Positions 1 to 5,560 are shown, counted from the first letter of the stretch. The stretch is DNA of 5,738 bases from a methanogenic archaeon (GCA_902787415.1 CADAGG010000083.1:1-5738), one strand, 5' to 3'. Notes: a model not told the origin generated them from the sequence alone. Numbers and translations: made by a program.

Positions 1-374
1 TCGGTGATGAACTCCGGACGGCTCTCCACGAGGAGCCTCCTGCATCCCGCGAACTCGCGGAACACGCGCTCCCTGACGGACACGGGGATCTCCTCGGGGT
101 CGAAGAAGCTCCCGGAGGTGTAGATCTTCACGAATGGTTCGCCCTTGTACTTGGCAAGGGCCTGGTCGATCTGCGCGTTGAGGTCCTCCTCGGTGACTCC
201 GTTGAGCGAAGCGGTGCGGTATCCGCACATGGTGCATCCCCCGCTGCCGCTCTTGGCCCAGCAGCATCCGTTGGTACGCATGATGAGCACCAGGGCGTTG
301 ACGATCTCGCCGCCCGCCATGTCCTTCTCCACCCACGAGGCCTCGAGCTCGTTGGGCATTCTCTTTCCTTTCAT
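1..374 (-). CDS. Archaeosine biosynthesis radical SAM protein (RaSEA-like), N-terminal part
   Basis: The first 124 residues of a longer protein are present; the rest lies beyond the left edge. Residues 37-50 carry C37-x9-C47-x2-C50, the Elp3-type spacing of cysteines that bind the radical SAM [4Fe-4S] cluster, within the contexts NGCCWA and GGCTMCGY. ESRPEFIT near residue 117 resembles the post-strand motif of Elp3-like radical SAM enzymes. GGCTMCGY is typical of the archaeal RaSEA family, which works with ArcS: ArcS attaches lysine to preQ0 at position 15 of tRNA, and RaSEA cleaves the adduct to give archaeosine. The start is uncertain. ATG at 374 lies 25-30 bases from a TATA-like box, so the transcript could be leaderless. 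The in-frame ATG at 359 has a purine-rich GGAAAGAG just upstream. The radical SAM call is firm; the RaSEA assignment within Elp3-like proteins is from motif recall. Confidence 0.8.
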   Translation of the reverse strand, partial: MKGKRMPNELEASWVEKDMAGGEIVNALVLIMRTNGCCWAKSGSGGCTMCGYRTASLNGVTEEDLNAQIDQALAKYKGEPFVKIYTSGSFFDPEEIPVSVRERVFREFAGCRRLLVESRPEFIT

Positions 375-396
375 CGTGTCCCCCACGTGTGGGTGC

Positions 397-407
397 GGAT
401 AAAAACC
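397..407 (-). promoter_or_regulatory. TATA-like box for the RaSEA-like gene
   Basis: On the minus strand this reads GGTTTTTATCC in an otherwise very GC-rich spacer. Its centre is about 28 bases from the ATG at 374, so a start of transcription about 25 bases downstream would leave almost no leader. This is by position and composition only; no upstream BRE is convincing. Confidence 0.45.
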
Positions 408-433
408 TATCCCGAGCGGGCGCGGGCGTGCAC

Positions 434-444
434 TTTTAATAAAA
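434..444 (+). promoter_or_regulatory. TATA-like box for the disulfide oxidoreductase operon
   Basis: TTTTAATAAAA is the only long A/T run upstream of the ATG at 473 and is flanked by GC-rich DNA. Transcription beginning about 25 bases downstream would leave a leader of roughly 8-10 bases. The bases just before the ATG (CGCAGAATAAAC) contain no ribosome-binding match, which fits near-leaderless translation of the first gene. Confidence 0.55.
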
Positions 445-472
445 GCCGTCACTACCGCCACGCAGAATAAAC

Positions 473-1837
473 ATGTCGAAGAAAATCGTCATCATCGGTT
501 CCGGAGCCGCTGGAATGTCGGCAGCTTCGGCCGCCAGGGCCGCAGACCCCGAGGCGGACATCACCGTCTTCACCGAGGACAGGGACGTGGCCTACTCGCC
601 CTGCATGATCCCCTGGGTCCTCGAAGGGAAATCCACCTGGAACGAAATGATCATGCACGACCCCGCCTGGTACGCCAAGGAGAGGAACATCAAAATCATC
701 ACCGAGACCAAGGTCGAGTCCGTCGTCAACGACACCCCCCGCGGCGCACCCGCCGTCAGGACCGTCACCGCAGGCGGCAAGACCTACGAGTACGACTCCC
801 TCGTGCTCGCCACCGGAGGAAAGGTCTTCATCCCCCCGATCGAGGGAACCCAGCTCCCCGGAGTGTTCACCGTCAGGACCGTCAAGGGCGGACAGGAGAT
901 CGAGGCCTACCTGAAGAAATCCCAGAAGGTCGCCGTCGCGGGAGCCGGAGTCATCGGACTCGAGCTCGCGCTGGCACTCGTCAACATCGGCAAGGACGTC
1001 ACCGTCATCGAGATGATGGATCAGGTCATCCCCAGGATCGCCGACAAGGACATGGCCGACCCCATGCAGGCCTACCTCGAGTCCAAGGGCGTCAAGTTCA
1101 TGATGAGGACCCCTGTGCAGGGTGTCATCGGAAAGGACAAGGTCGAGGCCGTCAACGCAGGCGGAACCGAAGTGCCCTGCGACATGGTCATCTTCGCCAC
1201 CGGCGTCAGGGCCAACACCGACATCGCCAAGGAGCTCGGCCTGGACATCGGACAGCTCGGAGCACTCTGCGCGGCACCCACCCTTCAGGCATACAAGAGG
1301 GGAAGGCTCTGCCCCGACATCTTCGTCTGCGGAGACGTCCTGCAGTGCCAGTCCGCCGTCTACCCCGGCCCCACCATGAGCCAGCTCGGATCCTCCGCCG
1401 TCAAGGAGGGAAGAGTGGCCGGAGCCAACGCGGCCGGAGCGAAGCTCGAGTTCGGCCCCGTCGCCAGCCCCTGGGTCAGCGTCATCGGCGAGAAGCAGAT
1501 CGCGGGAACCGGAATGTCCCTCGGACTCGCCTCCTGGTACGGCGTCGAGACCGCCACCGGGAAGGCCGCCGGACTCACCCGCGCCAGGTACTACCCCGGC
1601 GCCAAGGAGCTCGTCGTCAAGGTCATCGCCGACAGGAAGACCCACCGCCTCATCGGTGCCCAGATCATCGCCGGAGAGGAGGCCACCGGACGCATCGACT
1701 GGCTGACCAGCGCCATCCTCGGCGGCATCACCGCAGAGGAGTTCCTCGTACGCTCTGAGAACGCATACTGCCCTCCCACCTCCCAGGTAAGAGACGTCGT
1801 CTTCGCGGCGGTGGAGGACCTCGTGAAGAACCTGTGA
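473..1837 (+). CDS. FAD/NAD(P)H pyridine nucleotide-disulfide oxidoreductase (CoA-disulfide reductase / NADH oxidase type)
   Basis: A complete 454-residue protein of usual family length. Residues 5-14 (IVIIGSGAAG) form the FAD-binding GxGxxG strand-turn. C44 in YSPCMIPW matches the single active-site cysteine of CoA-disulfide reductases and NADH/peroxide oxidases. ATGG at 113-116 and FATG at 241-244 are the usual flavoprotein signatures. GAGVIG at 157-162 is the second dinucleotide fold; E180 ends the following strand and favours NADH over NADPH. FVCGDV at 284-289 binds FAD. The C-terminal third is the dimerisation domain, with AYCPP at 431-435 resembling the conserved Y-x-P-P segment near the partner active site. 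Possible roles include reducing CoA disulfide, persulfides or polysulfide, or removing oxygen; sequence alone does not decide. The next gene begins 4 bases after the stop, so the two are probably co-transcribed. Confidence 0.93.
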   Translation: MSKKIVIIGSGAAGMSAASAARAADPEADITVFTEDRDVAYSPCMIPWVLEGKSTWNEMIMHDPAWYAKERNIKIITETKVESVVNDTPRGAPAVRTVTAGGKTYEYDSLVLATGGKVFIPPIEGTQLPGVFTVRTVKGGQEIEAYLKKSQKVAVAGAGVIGLELALALVNIGKDVTVIEMMDQVIPRIADKDMADPMQAYLESKGVKFMMRTPVQGVIGKDKVEAVNAGGTEVPCDMVIFATGVRANTDIAKELGLDIGQLGALCAAPTLQAYKRGRLCPDIFVCGDVLQCQSAVYPGPTMSQLGSSAVKEGRVAGANAAGAKLEFGPVASPWVSVIGEKQIAGTGMSLGLASWYGVETATGKAAGLTRARYYPGAKELVVKVIADRKTHRLIGAQIIAGEEATGRIDWLTSAILGGITAEEFLVRSENAYCPPTSQVRDVVFAAVEDLVKNL

Positions 1838-1840
1838 TCC
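1834..1840 (+). promoter_or_regulatory. Ribosome-binding site overlapping the upstream stop codon
   Basis: GTGATCC is complementary to GGATCAC near the 3' end of archaeal 16S rRNA (…GGATCACCTCC). It overlaps the TGA of the oxidoreductase gene (1835-1837) and lies one base before the ATG at 1842. Aligned to the full AGGAGGTGATCC, the spacing is acceptable. It supports the 1842 start and points to translation coupled to the upstream gene. Confidence 0.45.
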
Positions 1841-1841
1841 G

Positions 1842-2618
1842 ATGGACCCCGGAGAGTACAAGAGGCTCTACTACGGCCTCAACAGACCCGAAGACATCGA
1901 CAGGTTCCGCGAGGAGGGCTACGACAGGCGCCTCCTGGAGACCCTCTACAACCAGAAGGTCAACAGGAACGTCAAGAAGAAGTACCACCTGGTCAAGAAG
2001 AACGCCCCCAAGATGCTGAGGATGTGGAAGAAGGGCAAGTCCATCTGCGAGATCGCGGACGAGTTCGGATTCCCCCCGATCCTCACCGCCATGCTCATCT
2101 TCCAGGAGGACGGCACCGGCAAGAAGATCTTCTGGGAGTACGTGCGCGACCCCTCGCTGCTGGACAGCGAGGTCACCGCCGACGAGCTCCGCGAGGCCTC
2201 CGCCAGGGACCTCGTCTATTCTCTCGAGGGCAACGAGAAGAGCAAGGAGCGCGGCAAATGGGGAGAGGGCCTCCTATGGGAGTGGCTCGATTCCCAGGGC
2301 ATCGATTACATGACCGAGGAGGACGAGCGCAGGGAGGACGGGAGCCAGGGCTCCAAGACCCCCGACTGCCTCCTGGCCGAGCCCATGAACTTCTGCGGCC
2401 AGAAGATCTTCTGGATCGAGAGCAAGGCCTCGTTCGGGGACGCCGCCGAGTTCAAGATAAACTCCAATAAGCAGCTCATCCCCTACACGGAGCTGTTCGG
2501 CCCCGGCGTCGTGGTCTACTGGACCGGATACCTGGACGGCCTCGCATGTCCCGAAGGCGTCACCCTCGAGGACATCGGAATTCTTGAAAAGAAACTGACA
2601 AAGTGGAAGGACGAGTGA
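1842..2618 (+). CDS. TPD-motif putative PD-(D/E)xK nuclease, archaeal CDIN1 (C15orf41) homologue
   Basis: A complete 258-residue protein. The N-terminal part is basic and helical, with a helix-turn-helix-like stretch at about 58-87 (AP-KMLRMWKKGKSICEIADEFG onward). The C-terminal half holds K-TPD at 172-175, then WIESKASFGD at 191-200, and FGPGVVVYW at 219-227. TPD plus E-x-K (D175, E193, K195) match the PD-(D/E)xK nuclease core, with E142 in a GEGLLWEWL helix as a possible further acidic residue. This order is the signature of the TPD-motif family, whose human member CDIN1 binds codanin-1 and is mutated in congenital dyserythropoietic anaemia type I. Helix-turn-helix modules before a nuclease core are also reported for that family. 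The DNA substrate and the archaeal role are unknown. It probably shares a transcript with the upstream flavoprotein gene. Family assignment rests on remembered motifs. Confidence 0.85.
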   Translation: MDPGEYKRLYYGLNRPEDIDRFREEGYDRRLLETLYNQKVNRNVKKKYHLVKKNAPKMLRMWKKGKSICEIADEFGFPPILTAMLIFQEDGTGKKIFWEYVRDPSLLDSEVTADELREASARDLVYSLEGNEKSKERGKWGEGLLWEWLDSQGIDYMTEEDERREDGSQGSKTPDCLLAEPMNFCGQKIFWIESKASFGDAAEFKINSNKQLIPYTELFGPGVVVYWTGYLDGLACPEGVTLEDIGILEKKLTKWKDE

Positions 2619-2632
2619 GGGGCACAGGCCCC
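2619..2632 (+). terminator. Small GC hairpin between convergent genes
   Basis: GGGGC (2619-2623) can pair with GCCCC (2628-2632) around an ACAG loop, directly after the TGA of the TPD gene and inside the 24-base gap before the oppositely oriented mptA stop. No T-tract follows, which archaeal termination usually uses, so a terminator role is weak; it may simply be a stable 3' end. Confidence 0.25.
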
Positions 2633-2642
2633 CCGCCCGCCT

Positions 2643-3548
2643 TCACTGCATTTTGATTTTCTGTGCGAGCTCTTCCCTGAGCTCTCCGAGGGTCGCGTAC
2701 CTCTCGGCGTAAGCGTTGTGCTTGTGGATGGACTCCTCGGAGTCGCTCTTGACGAGGACCTCCACATCGTCGGGGAGATTGGTATACTTCTCTGTGACGA
2801 GGGTGAGTCCGTTCCTGACGACATCCTCCACGAAGCAGGTGTTGGTGTGGGCGTTGATGACGACCCTTCCCTCGTCCTCCCTCTTGAGGAGCTCGAAGGT
2901 GGGGGTGGACACGGCCTTCTCCGCGAGGTTGATGAGGTCGTCCGCCTCGATGTCGCAGTCGACGCCGGTGGTCATGATGATGGAACAGATGTTCCTCTGG
3001 TTGTGGGACATCATGGGGAATCCGGGCTCGCTGACGTTCAGCAGCTCCCCGACGGTCTCCTGCGCGCAGGGGCAGGCGGTCATTCCGCAGGCATCGACAC
3101 CGATGGTCTTGCGGATCCCGCCGTCGCGGACGCCGTGGGCTCCGGCGTGGATGGTGTAGTACTCGAGGGTGTCCCTTCCGGAGGGGGTCTTGTTCGCCTT
3201 GAAGTACTCTCCGGTGATGTTGACGTATGCGTTGACTGCGTACTCGTGCTTGACGAGGAGCTTCTTCACCATGTCGACTGCCATGTTCTCGAGACCGGAG
3301 ACGGGCTGCTTGACGCTCTCCTCGGCGACCTCGCGGAGGACCTCGACGTTCCTGGAGAGGTGGGATCCCCTCTGGGTGGCGGGAAGGTCCACGAAGATGT
3401 CGATGGTGCAGTTGACAACGCTGTTCAGGGGGCTGGTGAATCCGGGCCTGCCGATGAGGACGGGTTTGCGGACCTTGGATACTCCCACTTTGGTGAGCTT
3501 GAATCCGGAAGAGCCCTTTCCGTATTGTACGTCACACTTCAATGCCAT
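2643..3548 (-). CDS. mptA: GTP cyclohydrolase, MptA / FolE2 family (type IV)
   Basis: A complete 301-residue protein, usual for archaeal MptA. LPATQRGSHLSRNVEV at 55-70 and GMTACPCAQ at 155-163 are hallmarks of the GTP cyclohydrolase IB/IV family. SHNQR at 181-185, FELLKREDE at 218-226 and HTNTCFVEDVVR at 234-245 complete the active-site and metal-binding pattern. The archaeal enzyme is Fe(II)-dependent and converts GTP to 7,8-dihydroneopterin 2',3'-cyclic phosphate, the first step to methanopterin or folate-type pterins; the related IB enzymes make dihydroneopterin triphosphate, which also feeds preQ0 and archaeosine. Sequence reading cannot fully separate IV from IB; the archaeal setting favours MptA. 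It is transcribed alone, divergent from rnhB, and the ATG sits about 28 bases from a TATA-like box, with no clear ribosome-binding site, so the message may be nearly leaderless. Confidence 0.93.
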   Translation of the reverse strand: MALKCDVQYGKGSSGFKLTKVGVSKVRKPVLIGRPGFTSPLNSVVNCTIDIFVDLPATQRGSHLSRNVEVLREVAEESVKQPVSGLENMAVDMVKKLLVKHEYAVNAYVNITGEYFKANKTPSGRDTLEYYTIHAGAHGVRDGGIRKTIGVDACGMTACPCAQETVGELLNVSEPGFPMMSHNQRNICSIIMTTGVDCDIEADDLINLAEKAVSTPTFELLKREDEGRVVINAHTNTCFVEDVVRNGLTLVTEKYTNLPDDVEVLVKSDSEESIHKHNAYAERYATLGELREELAQKIKMQ

Positions 3549-3569
3549 GCGTACGTGTAGACTCGACCT

Positions 3570-3580
3570 TACTTAAAGTA
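3570..3580 (-). promoter_or_regulatory. TATA-like box for mptA
   Basis: The minus strand reads TACTTTAAGTA, centred about 27 bases from the mptA ATG (3548). Expected transcription start would fall within a few bases of the start codon. It lies back to back with a similar element for rnhB 16 bases away. Confidence 0.55.
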
Positions 3581-3595
3581 TCTACGCTAACCACC

Positions 3596-3606
3596 TTTTA
3601 AGTAGA
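3596..3606 (+). promoter_or_regulatory. TATA-like box for rnhB and the SCP2 gene
   Basis: CTTTTAAGTAG is A/T-rich and resembles the opposite-strand mptA element (TACTTTAAGTA). A start of transcription about 25 bases downstream would leave a leader of about 25 bases before the ATG at 3651. Confidence 0.45.
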
Positions 3607-3650
3607 AGGCGACCCCGCATGTTTTTGTCCTACGATGCGATTACGGAATC

Positions 3651-4295
3651 ATGATGCAATGCGGCGTGGACGAGGCCGGCAGGGGTCCCATGCTGGGCCC
3701 GCTCGTGGTGGGCGCGGTCTGGTGCGACGACGAGACGGTCCTGAAAGGGATCGGGGTGAAGGATTCCAAGAAGCTCACCCCCTCGGCGCGCGACCGTATG
3801 TACGACGAGATCGCGGCCTCGGTGCCGCACTGGTGCACCGTGCCGATCTCGGCCGAACAGATCGACGAACGCATGAAGACCCAGAGTCTCAATATGATCG
3901 AGTTGGACGTGTTCGTGGAGGCGGTCGGGAGGTATCCTTCCGACGTCATCTACGCGGACTGCCCGGACGTGGACACCGACCGTTTCGCCAACATCATGAA
4001 GGTCAAACTGAACGGGGGGAACGTGGTGGCCGCCCACAAGGCGGACGACCTCTACCCGGTGGTATCGGCGGCCTCCATCATGGCCAAGGTCACCCGCGAC
4101 AGGATGATCGAGGACATCCAGAGAGAGTTCGGCTGCCCCGTCGGATCCGGCTACCCGAGCGATGCCGTGACCGTCGCCTTCATAGAAAAATGGATTAAGG
4201 ATAACGGTCGTGCCCCTCCACATACCCGCACGTCCTGGGAACCTGTCAAAAAGATGATATCCGCAAGACACATGACTAGGATCAGCGACTGGTGA
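3651..4295 (+). CDS. rnhB: Ribonuclease HII
   Basis: A complete 214-residue protein, the usual size of archaeal RNase HII. GVDEAGRGP at 5-13 supplies catalytic D7 and E8 and the GRG motif that reads the ribonucleotide junction. D103 in YADCPD and D132 in HKADD complete the four-carboxylate two-metal site. YPVVSAASIMAKVTRD at 135-150 and GSGYPSD at 165-171, with substrate-contacting Y168, are further family signatures. The enzyme cuts RNA in RNA-DNA hybrids and removes single ribonucleotides from DNA during replication and repair. The start could be ATG 3651 or the adjacent ATG 3654; both keep the active site. The ribosome-binding signal upstream is weak (GGA at 3645-3647). The stop overlaps the ribosome-binding site of the next gene, so the two are likely translated from one mRNA. 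Confidence 0.97.
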   Translation: MMQCGVDEAGRGPMLGPLVVGAVWCDDETVLKGIGVKDSKKLTPSARDRMYDEIAASVPHWCTVPISAEQIDERMKTQSLNMIELDVFVEAVGRYPSDVIYADCPDVDTDRFANIMKVKLNGGNVVAAHKADDLYPVVSAASIMAKVTRDRMIEDIQREFGCPVGSGYPSDAVTVAFIEKWIKDNGRAPPHTRTSWEPVKKMISARHMTRISDW

Positions 4296-4296
4296 T
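4291..4296 (+). promoter_or_regulatory. Ribosome-binding site for the SCP2-domain gene
   Basis: GGTGAT matches the AGGAGGTGATCC complement of the 16S rRNA tail and overlaps the rnhB stop codon. Three bases separate it from ATG 4300, correct spacing for this part of the anti-Shine-Dalgarno pairing, so 4300 is preferred over the second ATG at 4306. Confidence 0.6.
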
Positions 4297-4299
4297 AAC

Positions 4300-4632
4300 A
4301 TGACCATGGAAGAGCAGCTCAGAGGCCTCGTTGACAAATTCAACAAGAAAATGGCCGAAGACGAAAAGACGAGGGATGAGGTCAAGCATCTCAAGAAGAC
4401 CGTCAACATCGACCTCGACACCGAGAAATACTCCTTCAAGCTGGAGAACGCTGAGATCTTCGATTTCAGCTGCACCGCCCTCGAAGAGGCGGATGTCATC
4501 ATCACCAGCACCCCCGAGAACCTCCAGAAACTCCTGGACAAGGAACTCAGGCCCATGAGGGCGTATCTCACCAAGAAGATCACCATCAAGGGAAAGATTC
4601 AGGACCTCATGTTCCTGAAGAAGTTCTTCTGA
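4300..4632 (+). CDS. SCP2 sterol-carrier-domain protein
   Basis: A complete 110-residue single-domain protein. An N-terminal helix rich in charged residues (EEQLRGLVDKFNKK, about 4-17) leads into alternating strands, followed by ADVIITSTPENLQKLLDKEL at about 64-83 and a closing KITIKGKIQDLMFLKKFF. The order of a strand, the helix LQKLLDKEL, then P-M-A-Y-L-T-K-K-I-x-I-K-G, is the standard C-terminal half of the SCP2 fold, a lipid-binding pocket. There is no signal peptide or membrane segment, so it is cytosolic. Archaea generally lack sterols, so the ligand may be an isoprenoid or fatty acyl compound; this is unknown. The gene follows rnhB by 4 bases, and no functional link between the two is known to me. 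Confidence 0.85.
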   Translation: MTMEEQLRGLVDKFNKKMAEDEKTRDEVKHLKKTVNIDLDTEKYSFKLENAEIFDFSCTALEEADVIITSTPENLQKLLDKELRPMRAYLTKKITIKGKIQDLMFLKKFF

Positions 4633-4642
4633 TAAACCCATT

Positions 4643-4679
4643 CCCTGCGCAGGGATTAAATATCAAATCCTGCGTAGGG
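4643..4679. repeat. Imperfect inverted repeat around the tRNA promoter box
   Basis: The left arm CCCTGCGCAGGGATT (4643-4657) and right arm AATCCTGCGTAGGG (4666-4679) are inverted copies, differing by one substitution (a G-U pair if transcribed) and one extra G. The loop is 8 bases. The left arm begins with the perfect 12-base palindrome CCCTGCGCAGGG. The repeat starts 10 bases after the SCP2 stop codon and ends 7 bases before the tRNA. It could fold at the 3' end of the rnhB-SCP2 mRNA or act as a double-stranded binding site over the tRNA promoter. Confidence 0.75.
4655..4664 (+). promoter_or_regulatory. TATA-like box for the initiator tRNA gene
   Basis: ATTAAATATC is a good archaeal TATA-box candidate, centred about 28 bases before the first base of the mature tRNA (4687). 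It sits within the inner arm and loop of the inverted repeat. Confidence 0.6.
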
Positions 4680-4686
4680 CAATTAT

Positions 4687-4764
4687 AGCGAGGTAGGGTA
4701 GCCAGGATATCCCGTCGGGCTCATAACCCGGAGATCAGACGTTCAAATCGTCCCCTCGCTACCA
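4687..4764 (+). tRNA. Initiator tRNA-Met (CAU), CCA encoded
   Basis: The acceptor stem pairs AGCGAGG (4687-4693) with CCTCGCT (4754-4760), followed by A and an encoded CCA (4762-4764). The anticodon loop CTCATAA (4720-4726) carries CAT at 4722-4724. The T-loop TTCAAAT is at 4742-4748. Two features mark the initiator rather than elongator Met or Ile2: an A1-U72 first pair, as in archaeal and eukaryotic initiators, and three consecutive G-C pairs (GGG 4717-4719 with CCC 4727-4729) at the base of the anticodon stem. The D-stem has three G-C pairs with a U-U opposition at 13-22. The outer T-stem pair appears as A-C (4737/4753). No intron is present. The tRNA delivers methionine to the ribosomal P site at start codons. 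Confidence 0.96.
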
Positions 4765-4777
4765 ACTCCGCCTCGCC

Positions 4778-5560
4778 ATGGCCTGCATCAACTCCCGCCT
4801 GGGAGACATAGAACGCAATGCTGGCACTATGATTTCTTACATGGAGAGGGCTGCGGAGTCCGAGGCCGATCTCATCTGTTTCCCGGAGATGTGCCTGACG
4901 GGATACTCCATGCCCCGCAGCTTCGAATACTGCCTCGGGGAGGATTCCCCCGTTATCGGGAGGATCGTGGACGCTTCGAAGGAACTCGGCCTCTGCACGG
5001 TGTTCGGATACGGTGATCTCAGGAAGGGTATCGCGCAGACGGTGACCGAGAACGGAAGGATCCTCGGCACCTACAGAAAGACACATCTGGGTATGCGTGA
5101 GAAACCGTGTGCGGAAGCAGGCGGCTGCCTGCCCGTCTTCAAGACCTCCAAGGCCGTCGTCGGCATCCAGCTGTGCTTCGAATCGCACTTCCCGGAGATC
5201 TCGGGCACGCTCGCCTGCAAGGGTGCCGACCTCATCCTGATGCCCCACGCCTCGGGCCTGGCCGCCGACCGCAGGAGGGACACATGGAACAAGATCCTGC
5301 CCGCCAGGGCATATGACAACACCGTCTTCGTGGCCGCATGCAACCAGGTCGGCGACAATGGCCTCGGGACCGTCTTCGGAGGTGGCTCCTGCATCGTCGA
5401 CGTAGGCGGCGACATCATGGCGGAGGACTACGGCGGGGAGTGCCTCCTCATGTGCGACCTTGACGGCGGACGGCAGGAGGAGCTGCGTACCGATGGCAAC
5501 CGCGATATGCGCAGCCTGTACTTCCTGGACCGCCGCCGCCCCGAGATCTACTATCACTGA
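4778..5560 (+). CDS. Carbon-nitrogen hydrolase (nitrilase superfamily)
   Basis: A 260-residue protein with the nitrilase-fold catalytic triad: E37 in CFPEM, K101 in YRKTHLG, and C133 in LCFESHFPE. The C-terminal RSLYFLDRRRPEIYY resembles the closing strand and tail of many members. These enzymes cleave amide or nitrile C-N bonds, usually as cytosolic oligomers, releasing ammonia; the substrate here (for example a carbamoyl compound or omega-amide) cannot be told from sequence. The first ATG is 4778, but the usual first beta-strand seems to begin four codons upstream: in-frame codons 4766-4777 read LRLA and join MACINSRLGD to give a typical nitrilase N-terminus. No ATG, GTG, TTG or CTG lies between the in-frame stop (4724-4726) and 4778, so the annotated start may truncate the strand. 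Only 13 bases separate the tRNA CCA from this ATG, so co-transcription with the tRNA is likely. Confidence 0.9.
   Translation: MACINSRLGDIERNAGTMISYMERAAESEADLICFPEMCLTGYSMPRSFEYCLGEDSPVIGRIVDASKELGLCTVFGYGDLRKGIAQTVTENGRILGTYRKTHLGMREKPCAEAGGCLPVFKTSKAVVGIQLCFESHFPEISGTLACKGADLILMPHASGLAADRRRDTWNKILPARAYDNTVFVAACNQVGDNGLGTVFGGGSCIVDVGGDIMAEDYGGECLLMCDLDGGRQEELRTDGNRDMRSLYFLDRRRPEIYYH

Noticed and set aside
452..1861. Long 469-codon open frame on the minus strand opposite the oxidoreductase gene
   Set aside because: It is the antisense image of a clearly conserved flavoprotein. Its translation is dominated by Gly, Asp, Val and Leu as expected from opposite-strand GC-rich codons, and it shows no motif.
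2718..3560. 280-codon plus-strand open frame opposite mptA
   Set aside because: Same antisense effect, with Gly/Asp/Val-rich low-complexity protein; mptA has unmistakable family motifs on the other strand.
3621..3629. GTTTTTGTC as a T-tract terminator in the mptA/rnhB spacer
   Set aside because: No gene ends on the plus strand just before it; it lies downstream of the rnhB promoter and is too short to support a terminator call.
3630..4589. 319-codon minus-strand open frame opposite rnhB and the SCP2 gene
   Set aside because: It spans two well-supported plus-strand genes antisense and its composition changes sharply in the middle, as expected for a shadow of two genes.
4687..4764. Elongator tRNA-Met or tRNA-Ile2 reading of the CAU anticodon
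   Set aside because: The A1-U72 pair and the three G-C pairs at the base of the anticodon stem point to the initiator.
4655..4800. tRNA gene as an integration site for a mobile element
   Set aside because: No integrase, and no direct repeat of the tRNA 3' end is seen in the downstream 1 kb; the next genes look like ordinary chromosomal genes.
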